NCBI GenBank assembly: GCA_963793105.1
Contig: CAWBZB010000008.1
Location: forward strand, 124,001 to 188,000
From: UBA10649 sp963793105
GTDB lineage: Bacteria > Actinomycetota > Actinomycetes > S36-B12
Reading direction: 5' to 3'
DNA: 64,000 nucleotides
Shown here: piece by piece, positions 41,687 to 49,931 of the stretch
How the letters are laid out: the number at the start of each line of letters is the position of its first letter
Position numbering within the stretch: the first letter of the stretch is position 1
Made by a program: the position numbers and the translations under genes
Notes under the pieces: generated by a model
Seen by the model: the letters and a program-made list of their open reading frames with translations, nothing else
Told to the model about the DNA's origin: nothing
Databases searched by the model: none

Positions 41687-42906
41687 CGCAGGTCGACGTC
41701 ACCGACCCCGCTGCCTACGCCGCCGGCATCCCGCACGAGGTCTTCGCCGAGATGCGTCGCACCGAGCCGGTCGCGCAGCGCAGGTACGAGGGTCGACCGT
41801 TCTGGGCCGTCACCCGGTACCGCGACCTGGTCACGGTCACGCGCGATCCGCAGACCTACTCCTCCGCCCGCGGGATGACGAACCTGCCGGACCTCACCGA
41901 GGAGCAGATGACCGCTCGGCGGTCCATCATCGACACGGATCGTCCCGAGCACGTTCGGCTGCGCAAGCTCGGGATGCCTGCCTTCACCAGTCATCGAGTG
42001 AAGGGCTACGAGGACACCACCCGGGACATCACCGTCCGGCTCCTGGGGGACGCGATCAGGGCGCGGGATATCGACGTCGTTCAGTCGCTCAGCGCGCCCC
42101 TGCCCATCCAGGTGATCGTCAACATCCTCGGCGTGCCGCCCGAGGACACCGACCTGCTCGTGCAGTGGTCGGACGAGCTCATCGACTCCACGGCAGTGCC
42201 GGCCGATGCCTACGGCAACACCACGCCCTTGGAGCTGCTCCCGTTCAGCTCGCCTGCCTCGCACGCGCTCTTCGAGTACGGCCGCGCCATGCGCGAGGAG
42301 AGGACGCGCCAGCCCCAGGACGATCTCGTGACGGCACTGGTCGAGGCCCGTTGGCAAGGCGAGGCCCTGACGGACCACGACTTCAGGAACATGTTCCACG
42401 TCCTCGTCTTCGCCGGCAACGAGACCACTCGCACCGCGATCAGCAACGGTGTCCAGGCCTTCATGGAGTACCCCGATCAGCTTGATCTCCTCCATGCCCG
42501 TCCCGACCTCGTCGAGCAGGCCGTCGAGGAGATCATCCGCTGGGCGACGCCCGTCCTCCACATGCGCCGCACCGCCACGCGGGACACCGAGCTCGCCGGA
42601 GTGTCCATCCGCGAGGACGACAAGGTCGTCATCTTCTACGCCTCGGCGAACTTCGACGAAGAGGAGTTCGCGGATCCGCTGCGCTTCGACATCACCCGGC
42701 CGATCAGGCCTCCGCACGCGTCCTTCGGCGCCAAGGGCCCCCACCACTGCCTGGGCGCGCCGCTGGCCAGGATGGAGCTGCGAGTCCTGCTCGAGGAGAT
42801 GATCGCGCGGCAGATCCGCTTCGAGGCCACCGGACCTGCGGTCCGCACGCGCTCCAGCTTCGTCAACGGGATCGCCTCGCTACCGGCGCGGATCACCTCG
42901 GGCTGA
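41683..42906 (+). CDS. Cytochrome P450 1 (island)
   Basis: 407 residues, soluble bacterial P450. The I-helix is VLVFAGNETTRTAIS, the ExxR motif VEEIIRWATP, and the heme loop FGAKGPHHCLGAPLARME with Cys as the thiolate ligand. The loop has one residue more than FGxGxHxC, as in the CYP124/125/142 relatives. It is coupled to the alcohol dehydrogenase, which fits hydroxylation followed by oxidation. Electron supply may come from the ferredoxin and reductase at 54019-55407. A hairpin follows at 42920. Confidence 0.92.
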   Translation: MTQVDVTDPAAYAAGIPHEVFAEMRRTEPVAQRRYEGRPFWAVTRYRDLVTVTRDPQTYSSARGMTNLPDLTEEQMTARRSIIDTDRPEHVRLRKLGMPAFTSHRVKGYEDTTRDITVRLLGDAIRARDIDVVQSLSAPLPIQVIVNILGVPPEDTDLLVQWSDELIDSTAVPADAYGNTTPLELLPFSSPASHALFEYGRAMREERTRQPQDDLVTALVEARWQGEALTDHDFRNMFHVLVFAGNETTRTAISNGVQAFMEYPDQLDLLHARPDLVEQAVEEIIRWATPVLHMRRTATRDTELAGVSIREDDKVVIFYASANFDEEEFADPLRFDITRPIRPPHASFGAKGPHHCLGAPLARMELRVLLEEMIARQIRFEATGPAVRTRSSFVNGIASLPARITSG

Positions 42907-42919
42907 GCGGCACGCGAAA

Positions 42920-42945
42920 GGGCCCGGACCGATCGGCCCGGGCCC
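42920..42945. terminator. Bidirectional hairpin between P450 1 and permease
   Basis: GGGCCCGG and CCGGGCCC form an 8-base perfect stem around a 10-base loop. The position between two convergent genes suggests termination in both directions. No U-tract is present. Confidence 0.55.
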
Positions 42946-42960
42946 CGTCGTCGTTCGGAA

Positions 42961-44532
42961 TCAGGTGACGAAGTTGTGCACCGCGTCGTAGTTCTCCTTG
43001 TCACGCCGGATCGCCCCGAGGATGAGCCCGATGATGAAGAAGATGAACGGCAGCAGCACCAGGAACCAGCCGAGGGTGTTCAGCTCGAAGGGCCCGCAGC
43101 CCGAACCGGCCTCGCCCGGGCACATCGCCGGATCCGGCGCCGTACCTGCGAAGAGGTTGAACCGGGCCATCAGCATCGTCATGCCCAGGCCCAGGCCCAG
43201 GACGGCCAGCACGGGGGCAATCATCGTGTTCCAGACCTTCGTGTTCTCCTTGGTCCGACGGAAGTACACGATGACCGCGATGCTGACGAGGATCTCGGTC
43301 AGCACGATCGCCAGCACGGCGACCGCCGAGAACCAGTAGAAGATGTTCAGAATCGGATCCCAGTTGGCGACAATGCCAACCACGACGATGACCAGGGCGA
43401 GGATGCTCACCACCGTCGTGGCAGCGGCCGGCGACTGCCGCCGGTTCGTCCGGTCGAGGGCCTTCGGGAGCACGCCGGCGCGACCCATCGAGAAGAGGTA
43501 GCGAGCCGCGCTGTTCTGGAAGGCCAGCATGGCTGCGAACAGCGACGTCAGCACGATCCAGCCGAACAGCTCAGTGAGCCACGACCCGACGAACTGTGTC
43601 GTGAGCCCGAAGAGCATCCCCGACGGATCCGCCAGCGGCACCCCGTCGACCGCCGTGACCTCGAACACCTTGTTCTGGATATCCGAGGCGCCGAGCCCGG
43701 TCACCATGCCGAATCCCACGAAGGCGAAGATCGCGGTGATGAGGATGACCGAGATGTAGGTCGCCAAGGGAACGTTGCGCTTGGGGTTCTTCGACTCCTC
43801 GCCGTAGATCGCCGTGGCCTCGAAGCCGATGAACGATGCCAGGGCGAACGAGAAGGCGATGCCCGCACCGCCGGCGAGTCCGCCGGAGAAGATCTCGGCG
43901 GGGCTGAACGACGCGGCGAAGTCCGGGCCCTCCGGGCCTCCGTCGACAATTGCCGCGAAGCCGACAACGAGGAGCGCCAATAGCTCGATGGAGAGGAAGA
44001 CGCCGAGCACCTTGGCGCCGATGTCCACCGACAGCGCCGACAGCCCCCACACGATCACGATGAGGACGATGGCGTAAATCCACCACTCGAGCGCGATTCC
44101 GAATTTCGCCTCGAACTGGAAGGACATCTGTCCCGCGAGGAAGCCGAGGACCGCCCACTGGACGGCGATGTAGGCCAGCACTGAGACCGCCGCGGATCCG
44201 ACGCCGGGCACGATGCCCAGGCCACGGCCGACGTAGGCGAAGAAGGCGCCGGTGTTGGTGACGTACTGGCTCATGGTCGCGTAGCCGACGCTGAAGATCA
44301 GCAGGATGACACCAACGGCGACGTACATGCCTGCGGCGGCGGCCCCGTTGCCGATGGCCACGGCGACCGGGAAGGCGCCGGTCATGCCGGCCAGTGGCGC
44401 GGCGGCGGCGACGACGAAGAAGATGATCCCCGCGAGGCCCAGGGTGCCCCGCTTCAGCGTGTTCTCGGGTGTCTCCGGGTCCGGCGCAGCGAGATGCTGG
44501 TCGGACTCGGGAAGATTCTCCCTCTGGGACAT
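42961..44532 (-). CDS. APC-family amino acid/amine permease
   Basis: 523 residues with 12 or more membrane segments. LKRGTLGLAGIIFFVVAAAAPLAGM and IGFEATAIYGEESKNPKRNVP are typical of the APC (amino acid-polyamine-organocation) superfamily. An extracytoplasmic loop near the C-terminus has two Cys residues (MCPGEAGSGCGPF). It probably imports the amine or amino acid used by the island. The ATG follows GGAGG and the promoter region carries a candidate MarR operator at 44562. Confidence 0.9.
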   Translation of the reverse strand: MSQRENLPESDQHLAAPDPETPENTLKRGTLGLAGIIFFVVAAAAPLAGMTGAFPVAVAIGNGAAAAGMYVAVGVILLIFSVGYATMSQYVTNTGAFFAYVGRGLGIVPGVGSAAVSVLAYIAVQWAVLGFLAGQMSFQFEAKFGIALEWWIYAIVLIVIVWGLSALSVDIGAKVLGVFLSIELLALLVVGFAAIVDGGPEGPDFAASFSPAEIFSGGLAGGAGIAFSFALASFIGFEATAIYGEESKNPKRNVPLATYISVILITAIFAFVGFGMVTGLGASDIQNKVFEVTAVDGVPLADPSGMLFGLTTQFVGSWLTELFGWIVLTSLFAAMLAFQNSAARYLFSMGRAGVLPKALDRTNRRQSPAAATTVVSILALVIVVVGIVANWDPILNIFYWFSAVAVLAIVLTEILVSIAVIVYFRRTKENTKVWNTMIAPVLAVLGLGLGMTMLMARFNLFAGTAPDPAMCPGEAGSGCGPFELNTLGWFLVLLPFIFFIIGLILGAIRRDKENYDAVHNFVT

Positions 44533-44561
44533 TGGGCCTCCACATGCGATGGTTGCGGGGT

Positions 44562-44577
44562 CGTTTGCGGCCAAACG
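44562..44577. promoter_or_regulatory. Candidate MarR operator 1 (permease promoter)
   Basis: CGTTTGCGGCCAAACG, with perfect 6-base inverted arms, 30 bases upstream of the permease ATG. It fits the 16-base family shared by six sites in five intergenic regions between 44.5 and 50.7 kb. Confidence 0.65.
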
Positions 44578-44684
44578 ATGTGACAGGTTGGCGCATCCCC
44601 GGAGGTTGGTCAAGCACATTCGCCAAGAAAGCCCGAAGTGCGAAGAAGTCGTGACCTCGGAGCCGAGCACCATCCGTGCCATTT

Positions 44685-44700
44685 CATTCGGGTGCGAACG
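44685..44700. promoter_or_regulatory. Candidate MarR operator 2 (acetoacetate-decarboxylase-family promoter)
   Basis: CATTCGGGTGCGAACG, an imperfect copy of the same 16-base palindrome. It ends 11 bases before a TAGGGT -10-like hexamer and 23 bases before the ATG at 44724. Confidence 0.6.
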
Positions 44701-44723
44701 AAAAGACGCTAGGGTGCACCCCC

Positions 44724-45533
44724 ATGAGCGACCTCCGCGGCTTCCTCCCGCCCTTCACCCCGACCGGGGCCACAGCCCTGGTTCCCCCCATGCCCTGGCA
44801 CTACTCGGGAACGCTCCTCACGGTGGAGTACCGCACCGATCCCGCCAACGTCCGCGCGATCCTGCCGGCCGACCTCGAGCTCGCACCCGAGGACCCCGGA
44901 GCCGTCGCCTTCATCTGGGCGGACTGGCAGTCGTGCAGCGCGGAGGGGGCCGAGCTGCTGGATCCGTCCCGCTCGCAGTACCTCGAGGCCTTCGCCGTGG
45001 TGCGATGCGCCTACCAGGGCGTCACCTACAGCAGGTGCGTTCTCATCTGGGTGACGACTGACTTCGCGATCGGGCGGGGCTGGTTCCAGGGATACCCGAA
45101 GAAGCTCGGCAGCGCCTTCGTGACGCGTCCCTACAACCGCGGCAAGGCCGCGCCGCGCATCGCGCCCGGCGGTACCTTCGGCGCCTCGCTCGCCGCCTAC
45201 GACCATCGCCTGGCCACGGCGAAGGTCACGCTCCGCGAGCCGGCCGAGTCGAACGGCTTCGTGAACGCCCACAAGATGGTGCACCACCGCGTCATGCCGT
45301 CGATGGTCCCCGGAGCAGGAAACTCGCTGTCACAGGTGGTGACGATGGGCGGCGTCGACCTCGACCTCGGCCAGCCCTGGGTCGGAGATGCCGAGCTCAC
45401 GCTCCAGGACTCGCCCTGGGACGAGCCCGCCTCCCTGCTGCCGGTCGACGAGATCATCGCCGGCTACTTCTGCGAGGTCGGGACCACGTTCGCCGGCGGC
45501 GCCCTGCTAGCCGACTCCTCCCAGCCGATCTGA
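44724..45533 (+). CDS. Acetoacetate-decarboxylase-family protein
   Basis: 269 residues with the ADC double-psi barrel-like fold. The Lys pair of the Schiff-base site is visible in GWFQGYPKKLGSAFVTR. It may decarboxylate a beta-keto acid or catalyse an aldol or hydrolysis-type step, as distant ADC relatives do. TAGGGT 8 bases before the ATG suggests a leaderless mRNA. It is divergent from the permease and has its own operator-like site. A repeat element follows, then convergent GS-like ligase 2. Confidence 0.85.
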   Translation: MSDLRGFLPPFTPTGATALVPPMPWHYSGTLLTVEYRTDPANVRAILPADLELAPEDPGAVAFIWADWQSCSAEGAELLDPSRSQYLEAFAVVRCAYQGVTYSRCVLIWVTTDFAIGRGWFQGYPKKLGSAFVTRPYNRGKAAPRIAPGGTFGASLAAYDHRLATAKVTLREPAESNGFVNAHKMVHHRVMPSMVPGAGNSLSQVVTMGGVDLDLGQPWVGDAELTLQDSPWDEPASLLPVDEIIAGYFCEVGTTFAGGALLADSSQPI

Positions 45534-45547
45534 CCCCCCCTCTTCGC

Positions 45548-45650
45548 CGAGTGGCCAGGTGTTGCGGCGTCTGGCTCCGCCAGACGCGCAACACCTGGCC
45601 ACTCGTCGGGGTGGGTCCGGGCAGGTGGGTCCGGGCAGGTGGGTCCGGGA
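45548..45650. repeat. Long intergenic hairpin with G-rich tandem repeat (copy 2)
   Basis: Left arm 45548-45575 and right arm 45579-45605 pair over about 27 bases with one bulge. The stem begins CGAGTGGCCAGGTGTTGCG and closes over CGTCTGGC. Right of it, GGTGGGTCCGGGCA is repeated three times (45610-45650, last unit imperfect). It fills the gap between two convergent genes, like copies 1 and 3. Confidence 0.78.
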
Positions 45651-45653
45651 GGG

Positions 45654-47006
45654 TCAGTAGTCCTCGAGGTACTCGTCGATCTCCCACTGCGTCGTGTCAC
45701 GCGTCGACGGATCCTCGACCTCGGCCTCATAGCGCTCGACCTCATCGCGCTTGAGGGTCGTGAACGTCGCGACGAACTGGTGACCCAGGTGCTCGCGGAG
45801 ACCCTCGTCCTCGTCCAGCGCGTCCAGCGCCTCCTTGAGCGACATCGGCAGCACCGGCCGAGCCTCGTCCTCGTAGGCCCATCCCTCGGCCGCGGGTGGC
45901 GGCGTGAGCTTCCGCTTGATGCCGTCGAGGGCCGCCGCCAGCACCACGGCGATGACGATGTACGGGTTCGCCGTGCCGTCGCCGATGCGCAGTTCCAGCC
46001 TGGTGCCCTGGCCGCGCTCCGGAGGGATGCGCACCATCGTCGATCGGTTGTCGTATCCCCAGTTCGAGCGGTAGGGAGCCAGGGTGTCAGGCCCCAGGCG
46101 CTTGTAGGCGTTCACCGTCGGGTTCGTGAAGGCGGCGATCGCGGGGGCGTGGTCGATGACCCCGGCGATCATCTGCAGGGCCATCTCGCTGAGCTCGCCT
46201 TCGGACGTCCCCATGAGGTTGAGGCCGGTCCGGTCCGTCAGGGAGAAGTGCAGGTGGAAGCCGCTGCCGCCCTCGTCGTTCCAGGGCTTGCCGAGGAACG
46301 TCCCCATGATGCCGCGGGCAACGCACACGTCCTTGATCGCGGACTTGAACAAGAAGGTGCGGTCCGCGGCATCCATCGCCTCGCTGTGCCAGAGGTTGAC
46401 CTCGTACTGAGACGGGCAGAACTCGTGGTTGCCGGCGAAGGCGCCGATGTTCAGCTGGTCGAGCATGCGCAGCAGGTGCAGGTAATGGCCGTCCGGGTCC
46501 ACCGGGGTGCCGGTCGTGTAGACCCGGCCGGTCTTGTTGAGGATCCGCTCCCAGCCGTTGTCGCCCATCTGGGCGAAGTAGAACTCCAGTTCCGGTCCGC
46601 AGACCGGCACCAGCCCGAGCGACGCATACTCGTCCAGCACCGTCCGCAGGATGGCCCGGGGGGCGATCTCGCTGCGGGACCCGTCCGGGTTGTCGATGTC
46701 CGCGATCGCGTAGGCGACGCCCGGGATCCATGGGATCGGTCGGATCGTGTCGGTGTCGAGCTTGGCGACCATGTCCGGGAGCCCGTCGCCGAACGAGCCC
46801 TCCCCGGCATCCAGCACACCGCCTCGCGTCGTCGTCACCCACGTGCCCGTGCAGAATGCCGGCCCGTGAGCCGCCGACCGCTCGAGCTGGGACACCAGCA
46901 GGTCCTTCGAACGCGTCATCCCCAGGATGTCGGTGAAGATCAGGCGCACCACGTCGATGTCCTGCGTCTCGAGGACACGTCGGGTCTCGGCAAGGTCGTG
47001 CTGCAT
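45654..47006 (-). CDS. Glutamine-synthetase-like ligase 2 (gamma-glutamylamide synthetase)
   Basis: 450 residues, GS fold but clearly different from ligase 1. VCGPELEFYFAQMGD, GNHEFCPSQYEVNLWHSEAM and DEGGSGFHLHFSLTD carry the metal and ATP ligands; GTRLELRIGDGTANPYI is the end of the active site. It is expected to gamma-glutamylate an amine. The promoter region shared with amidotransferase 2 has a candidate MarR operator at 47045. Two different ligases in one island suggest two substrates or two steps. Confidence 0.9.
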   Translation of the reverse strand: MQHDLAETRRVLETQDIDVVRLIFTDILGMTRSKDLLVSQLERSAAHGPAFCTGTWVTTTRGGVLDAGEGSFGDGLPDMVAKLDTDTIRPIPWIPGVAYAIADIDNPDGSRSEIAPRAILRTVLDEYASLGLVPVCGPELEFYFAQMGDNGWERILNKTGRVYTTGTPVDPDGHYLHLLRMLDQLNIGAFAGNHEFCPSQYEVNLWHSEAMDAADRTFLFKSAIKDVCVARGIMGTFLGKPWNDEGGSGFHLHFSLTDRTGLNLMGTSEGELSEMALQMIAGVIDHAPAIAAFTNPTVNAYKRLGPDTLAPYRSNWGYDNRSTMVRIPPERGQGTRLELRIGDGTANPYIVIAVVLAAALDGIKRKLTPPPAAEGWAYEDEARPVLPMSLKEALDALDEDEGLREHLGHQFVATFTTLKRDEVERYEAEVEDPSTRDTTQWEIDEYLEDY

Positions 47007-47044
47007 GGGTCTCCCTCGTTGCGCGGTTCGGTTTTCGCTGAAAT

Positions 47045-47060
47045 CGTTCGGACCCCAACG
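47045..47060. promoter_or_regulatory. Candidate MarR operator 3 (GS-like ligase 2 / amidotransferase 2)
   Basis: CGTTCGGACCCCAACG, extended by AT on each side to 20 bases with inverted ends ATCGTT...AACGAT. It is in the divergent promoter region, 39 bases from the ligase start. Confidence 0.68.
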
Positions 47061-47093
47061 ATTCCGTGGATACTAGGCGCTCCGCCACGATTG

Positions 47094-47108
47094 GGGGAAC
47101 CTTTCCCC
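47094..47108. promoter_or_regulatory. Inverted repeat before amidotransferase 2
   Basis: GGGGAACCTTTCCCC, 6-base arms around CCT, 24 bases before the amidotransferase 2 ATG. It differs from the MarR-type sites and could bind a second regulator or be a short RNA stem. Confidence 0.4.
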
Positions 47109-47132
47109 ATAAAACCTGCCCTGAGGTGACCC

Positions 47133-47837
47133 ATGCGCGCGCTGTTCCTCCAGCATGACCACGTCAGTCCGCCCGGTCCGGTCGCCGAGCGCTTTGCGCA
47201 CCGCGGATACGAGATCGTCGAGCAGGTCGTCGTGGCCCCGGAGAACTTCGAGTCCCCCAATCAGCCCTTCGTCTTCCCCGATCCCCGGGAGTTCGACGTC
47301 CTCGTGCCGATGGGTGCCCCGTGGGGAGCCTGGGATGACGCGACGATCGGTGCCTGGCTGCTCCCGGAGATCGAGTGGCTGCGGGAGGCCGACGACCTCG
47401 GGGTTCCCGTCTTCGGAATCTGCTTCGGGGGCCAACTGCTGGCCCGGGCCCACGGCGGCTCGGTGTCCCGTTCGCCCCGACCCGAGATCGGCTGGGCGGC
47501 CGTCTGGAGCCAGGCTCCGCACCTCGTCAGCTCCGGTCCGTGGTTTGAGTTCCACTACGACCGATGGCAGCTGCCTCCGGGGGCCCATGAGATCGCCCGC
47601 AACTCGGTCGCGTCCCAGGCGTTCATCCTTCGTCGCAACCTGGCCGTCCAGTTCCACCCCGAACTCACCGCCGCGGGACTGCGCGGCTGGCTCGAGCTCG
47701 GCGGAAGCGCCAAGGTGGCGGCGGACGGTCAGGACCCCGAGGTCCTCTATCAGCACACCCTGGCCGAGGGCGAGGACGCCGCGACCCGCACGCACGCTCT
47801 CGTCGACGCCTTCCTCGACCACGTGGCCACCACCTAG
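47133..47837 (+). CDS. Class I glutamine amidotransferase-like hydrolase 2
   Basis: 234 residues. The nucleophile is in VFGICFGGQLLARAHGG and the His/Glu in LAVQFHPELTAAGLRG. Like hydrolase 1 it has no partner domain and is placed by a GS-like ligase, here divergently. It probably cleaves or transfers the gamma-glutamyl group of the ligase 2 product. Two ligase-amidotransferase pairs in one island are unusual. Confidence 0.87.
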   Translation: MRALFLQHDHVSPPGPVAERFAHRGYEIVEQVVVAPENFESPNQPFVFPDPREFDVLVPMGAPWGAWDDATIGAWLLPEIEWLREADDLGVPVFGICFGGQLLARAHGGSVSRSPRPEIGWAAVWSQAPHLVSSGPWFEFHYDRWQLPPGAHEIARNSVASQAFILRRNLAVQFHPELTAAGLRGWLELGGSAKVAADGQDPEVLYQHTLAEGEDAATRTHALVDAFLDHVATT

Positions 47838-47923
47838 CCGCCCGGCGGCCAACAAGCAGCCCCGCGGCACCTCGCAGGCCGGCGACACCCTCGCAGGCCG
47901 GCGGCAACCCCCACCCACCCCGC

Positions 47924-47981
47924 CGAGTGGCCAGTTGTTGCGGTCCGGGCGCAGCCCTGGACCGCAACAACTGGCCACTCG
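47924..47981. repeat. Long intergenic hairpin (copy 3)
   Basis: Perfect 23-base arms (47924-47946 and 47959-47981), and the loop itself contains GGGC GCA GCCC, extending the stem. The stem starts CGAGTGGCCAGTTGTTGCGG. To its left lie C-rich short repeats (CTCGCAGGCCGGCG at 47871 and 47890), mirroring the G-rich repeats to the right of copies 1 and 2. It separates convergent amidotransferase 2 and P450 2. Confidence 0.78.
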
Positions 47982-48002
47982 CGAAGAGAGGGGGGCGGTG
48001 GG

Positions 48003-49247
48003 TCAGACCTGCTTCACCGGCAGCCGCTTGAACCCGTGCACGAAGTTCGAGTAGACGTAGTCCGGTGTGCCGTTCGGGGCCAGATTCACGTCACGCGCCA
48101 GCAGCTCCTCGAACATGATCTGGATCTCCAGGCGCGCCAGGGCGTTGCCCAGGCACATGTGCGGCCCGCCACGCCCGAAGGACATGTGCTCGTTCGGCTT
48201 GCGGACCACGTCGAACCGGTACGGGTCGTCGAACACCTCGTCGTCACGGTTGCCGGAGCCGAACCACACGACGACCTTGTCGCCTGCCTTGATCTCCTGC
48301 CCACGCATGATGATGTCGCGGGTCGCGGTCCGTCGGAAGTGGTGCACCGGACTGGCGAAGCGCAGGAACTCCTCGACGGCCCAGGGAATGAGGTCTGGTC
48401 GCTCACGCAGCAGTGCGAGGGCGTCCGGATTGGCCATGAGGTTGTTCATCGTGTGGGTGATCGTGTGCCGAGTCGTCTCGTTCCCGGCCACCACGAGGAG
48501 CAGGAAGTAGTTGCGGAAGTCGCGGGCGTCGATCGGGATGCCGTCCGACGGCGGGGTGTTGAGCACGATCGAGACGAGGTCCTTGCCGTCCCCGCCCTTG
48601 CGGTTCCAGGCGAGCTCGTAGCCGTACTTGAAGACCTCGAGGGCCGCCGGAGACCGGAACGGCAGGTCACGGTACTGCTCGGACTCGGGGCTGTCGGCCA
48701 GCACGTCGGCGTGCTCGGGGTCCTGGTTGCCGACCATGCGGTTGCCCCACTTGATCAGCTGCGGGATGTCGGACTCGGGCACGTCGAGGAGCTGGGCGAG
48801 CACGCGGATGGGGAAGTCCGCTGCCACCTCCGACACGAAGTCGAACTCCTGCTTCTGCAGGGCGCGGTCGAGGGTCGATGCGGTGATGCCCCTCAGGAAG
48901 GTCTCGTACCCGGCGATGGCCCGCGGCGAGAACTCCGGCTGGAGCATCTTGCGCAGGGCGCGGTGGCGGGTGCCGTCGGTCTCCAGGATCGACCGACGGA
49001 TCTCCATCTGCCGGGTGTCGAGCTCCTCGAGGTTCGCGGTGCCGAGCTGGCTCGAGAACACGTCGGTGTTGCGGAGGACGTCGACGATGTCGTGGTACCG
49101 GGTGATCGACCAGAAGCCCGCGTTGGGCTCGGGCTCGAGGTTCCAATGGACGGGGTCGTCGCGGCGCAGGTCCTCGAACACCTGCCAGGGTGCGCCGTTC
49201 CGGAACAGCTCGAGGTCGGCGAGGGTGACGTCGGTGATGGTGCTCAT
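48003..49247 (-). CDS. Cytochrome P450 2 (island)
   Basis: 414 residues. The I-helix LLVVAGNETTRHTITH, ExxR in VEEFLRFASP, and heme loop MSFGRGGPHMCLGNALARLE are intact. The extra residue in the heme loop is shared with P450 1 and CYP124/125/142-type enzymes. It should hydroxylate or N-dealkylate a pathway intermediate, using the ferredoxin at 54019 and reductase at 54223. A MarR-type operator lies 35 bases upstream of its ATG. Confidence 0.92.
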   Translation of the reverse strand: MSTITDVTLADLELFRNGAPWQVFEDLRRDDPVHWNLEPEPNAGFWSITRYHDIVDVLRNTDVFSSQLGTANLEELDTRQMEIRRSILETDGTRHRALRKMLQPEFSPRAIAGYETFLRGITASTLDRALQKQEFDFVSEVAADFPIRVLAQLLDVPESDIPQLIKWGNRMVGNQDPEHADVLADSPESEQYRDLPFRSPAALEVFKYGYELAWNRKGGDGKDLVSIVLNTPPSDGIPIDARDFRNYFLLLVVAGNETTRHTITHTMNNLMANPDALALLRERPDLIPWAVEEFLRFASPVHHFRRTATRDIIMRGQEIKAGDKVVVWFGSGNRDDEVFDDPYRFDVVRKPNEHMSFGRGGPHMCLGNALARLEIQIMFEELLARDVNLAPNGTPDYVYSNFVHGFKRLPVKQV

Positions 49248-49281
49248 GAGTCCTCCGGGTTCGAATGCGGCGCCCGCAGAT

Positions 49282-49297
49282 CGTTCGGGCCCGAACT
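49282..49297. promoter_or_regulatory. Candidate MarR operator 4 (P450 2 promoter)
   Basis: CGTTCGGGCCCGAACT contains the perfect 14-base palindrome GTTCGGGCCCGAAC. It lies in the gap between divergent P450 2 and the MarR gene, nearer the P450. Confidence 0.78.
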
Positions 49298-49359
49298 ATC
49301 CCGCAGACTCTAGCCTCCCCGCGCGGGGTTCGCGTCACCTTTGCGACACTTTTGCCGTA

Positions 49360-49375
49360 GGTTCGGGCCCGAACG
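49360..49375. promoter_or_regulatory. Candidate MarR operator 5 (MarR promoter)
   Basis: GGTTCGGGCCCGAACG contains the same perfect 14-base palindrome as operator 4. It overlaps the -10-like TAGGTT (49358-49363) of the MarR gene, a position that would block its own promoter. Confidence 0.78.
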
Positions 49376-49392
49376 AACCACCGAGGAGTTCC

Positions 49393-49887
49393 ATGGCCGG
49401 TCCGCACACGCTCGCCGAGACGGAGAACGCCGTCCTGTCCCGGCTGTCCGGTCTCGCCCTGGACTACGACGCCATGGCCGTGGCGTCCAACCTGTTTCGC
49501 GCGGCGAACGCGGTCCGGAACCACCTCGAGCGGACTGTCCTGCTGCCGCACGACCTCACCTGGACCGCCTTCGTCGTCCTGTGGGTCACGTGGATCTGGG
49601 AGCCGGTGGAGACCCGAGCCATCGCCGAGGAGGGCGGGTTCTCCAAGGCCACCCTGTCCGGGGTGCTCACCACGCTGGAGGGTCGGGGACTGGTGACCCG
49701 GGAGCGCAGCCCTGCCGACGGCCGACTGGTCCTCGTGCGCCTGACCCCGGCAGGGCGCCGGATGATGAAGAAGCTCTTCCCCCTGTTCAACGAGCAGGAG
49801 CGGGCCGTCGTGTCGGCCCTCCCGGCGGACCAGTTGCGGCAGGCGGCCGACATGCTCCGGCTCCTGACCGAGGCAGCCACTCCCTAG
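49393..49887 (+). CDS. MarR-family regulator of the island's second half
   Basis: 164 residues with the MarR winged helix: LPHDLTWTAFVVLWVTWIWE, TRAIAEEGGFSKATLSGVLTTLE (recognition helix) and GLVTRERSPADGRLVLVRLT (wing). Homologues such as HpaR control homoprotocatechuate catabolism and respond to phenolic acids. The palindrome over its promoter and five similar ones nearby suggest that it represses itself and the surrounding operons until a pathway compound binds. The ATG follows GAGGAG. Confidence 0.9.
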   Translation: MAGPHTLAETENAVLSRLSGLALDYDAMAVASNLFRAANAVRNHLERTVLLPHDLTWTAFVVLWVTWIWEPVETRAIAEEGGFSKATLSGVLTTLEGRGLVTRERSPADGRLVLVRLTPAGRRMMKKLFPLFNEQERAVVSALPADQLRQAADMLRLLTEAATP

Positions 49888-49931
49888 CGTCGATGGCGCC
49901 TGGACCGCTGCCGCCCGCAGTTGGTCCGGCC

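Noticed and set aside
45654..47006. GS-like ligase 2 as the assimilatory glutamine synthetase GlnA
   Set aside because: It lacks the GSI adenylylation segment and the typical GlnA sequence, and it is placed in a catabolic, MarR-controlled context.
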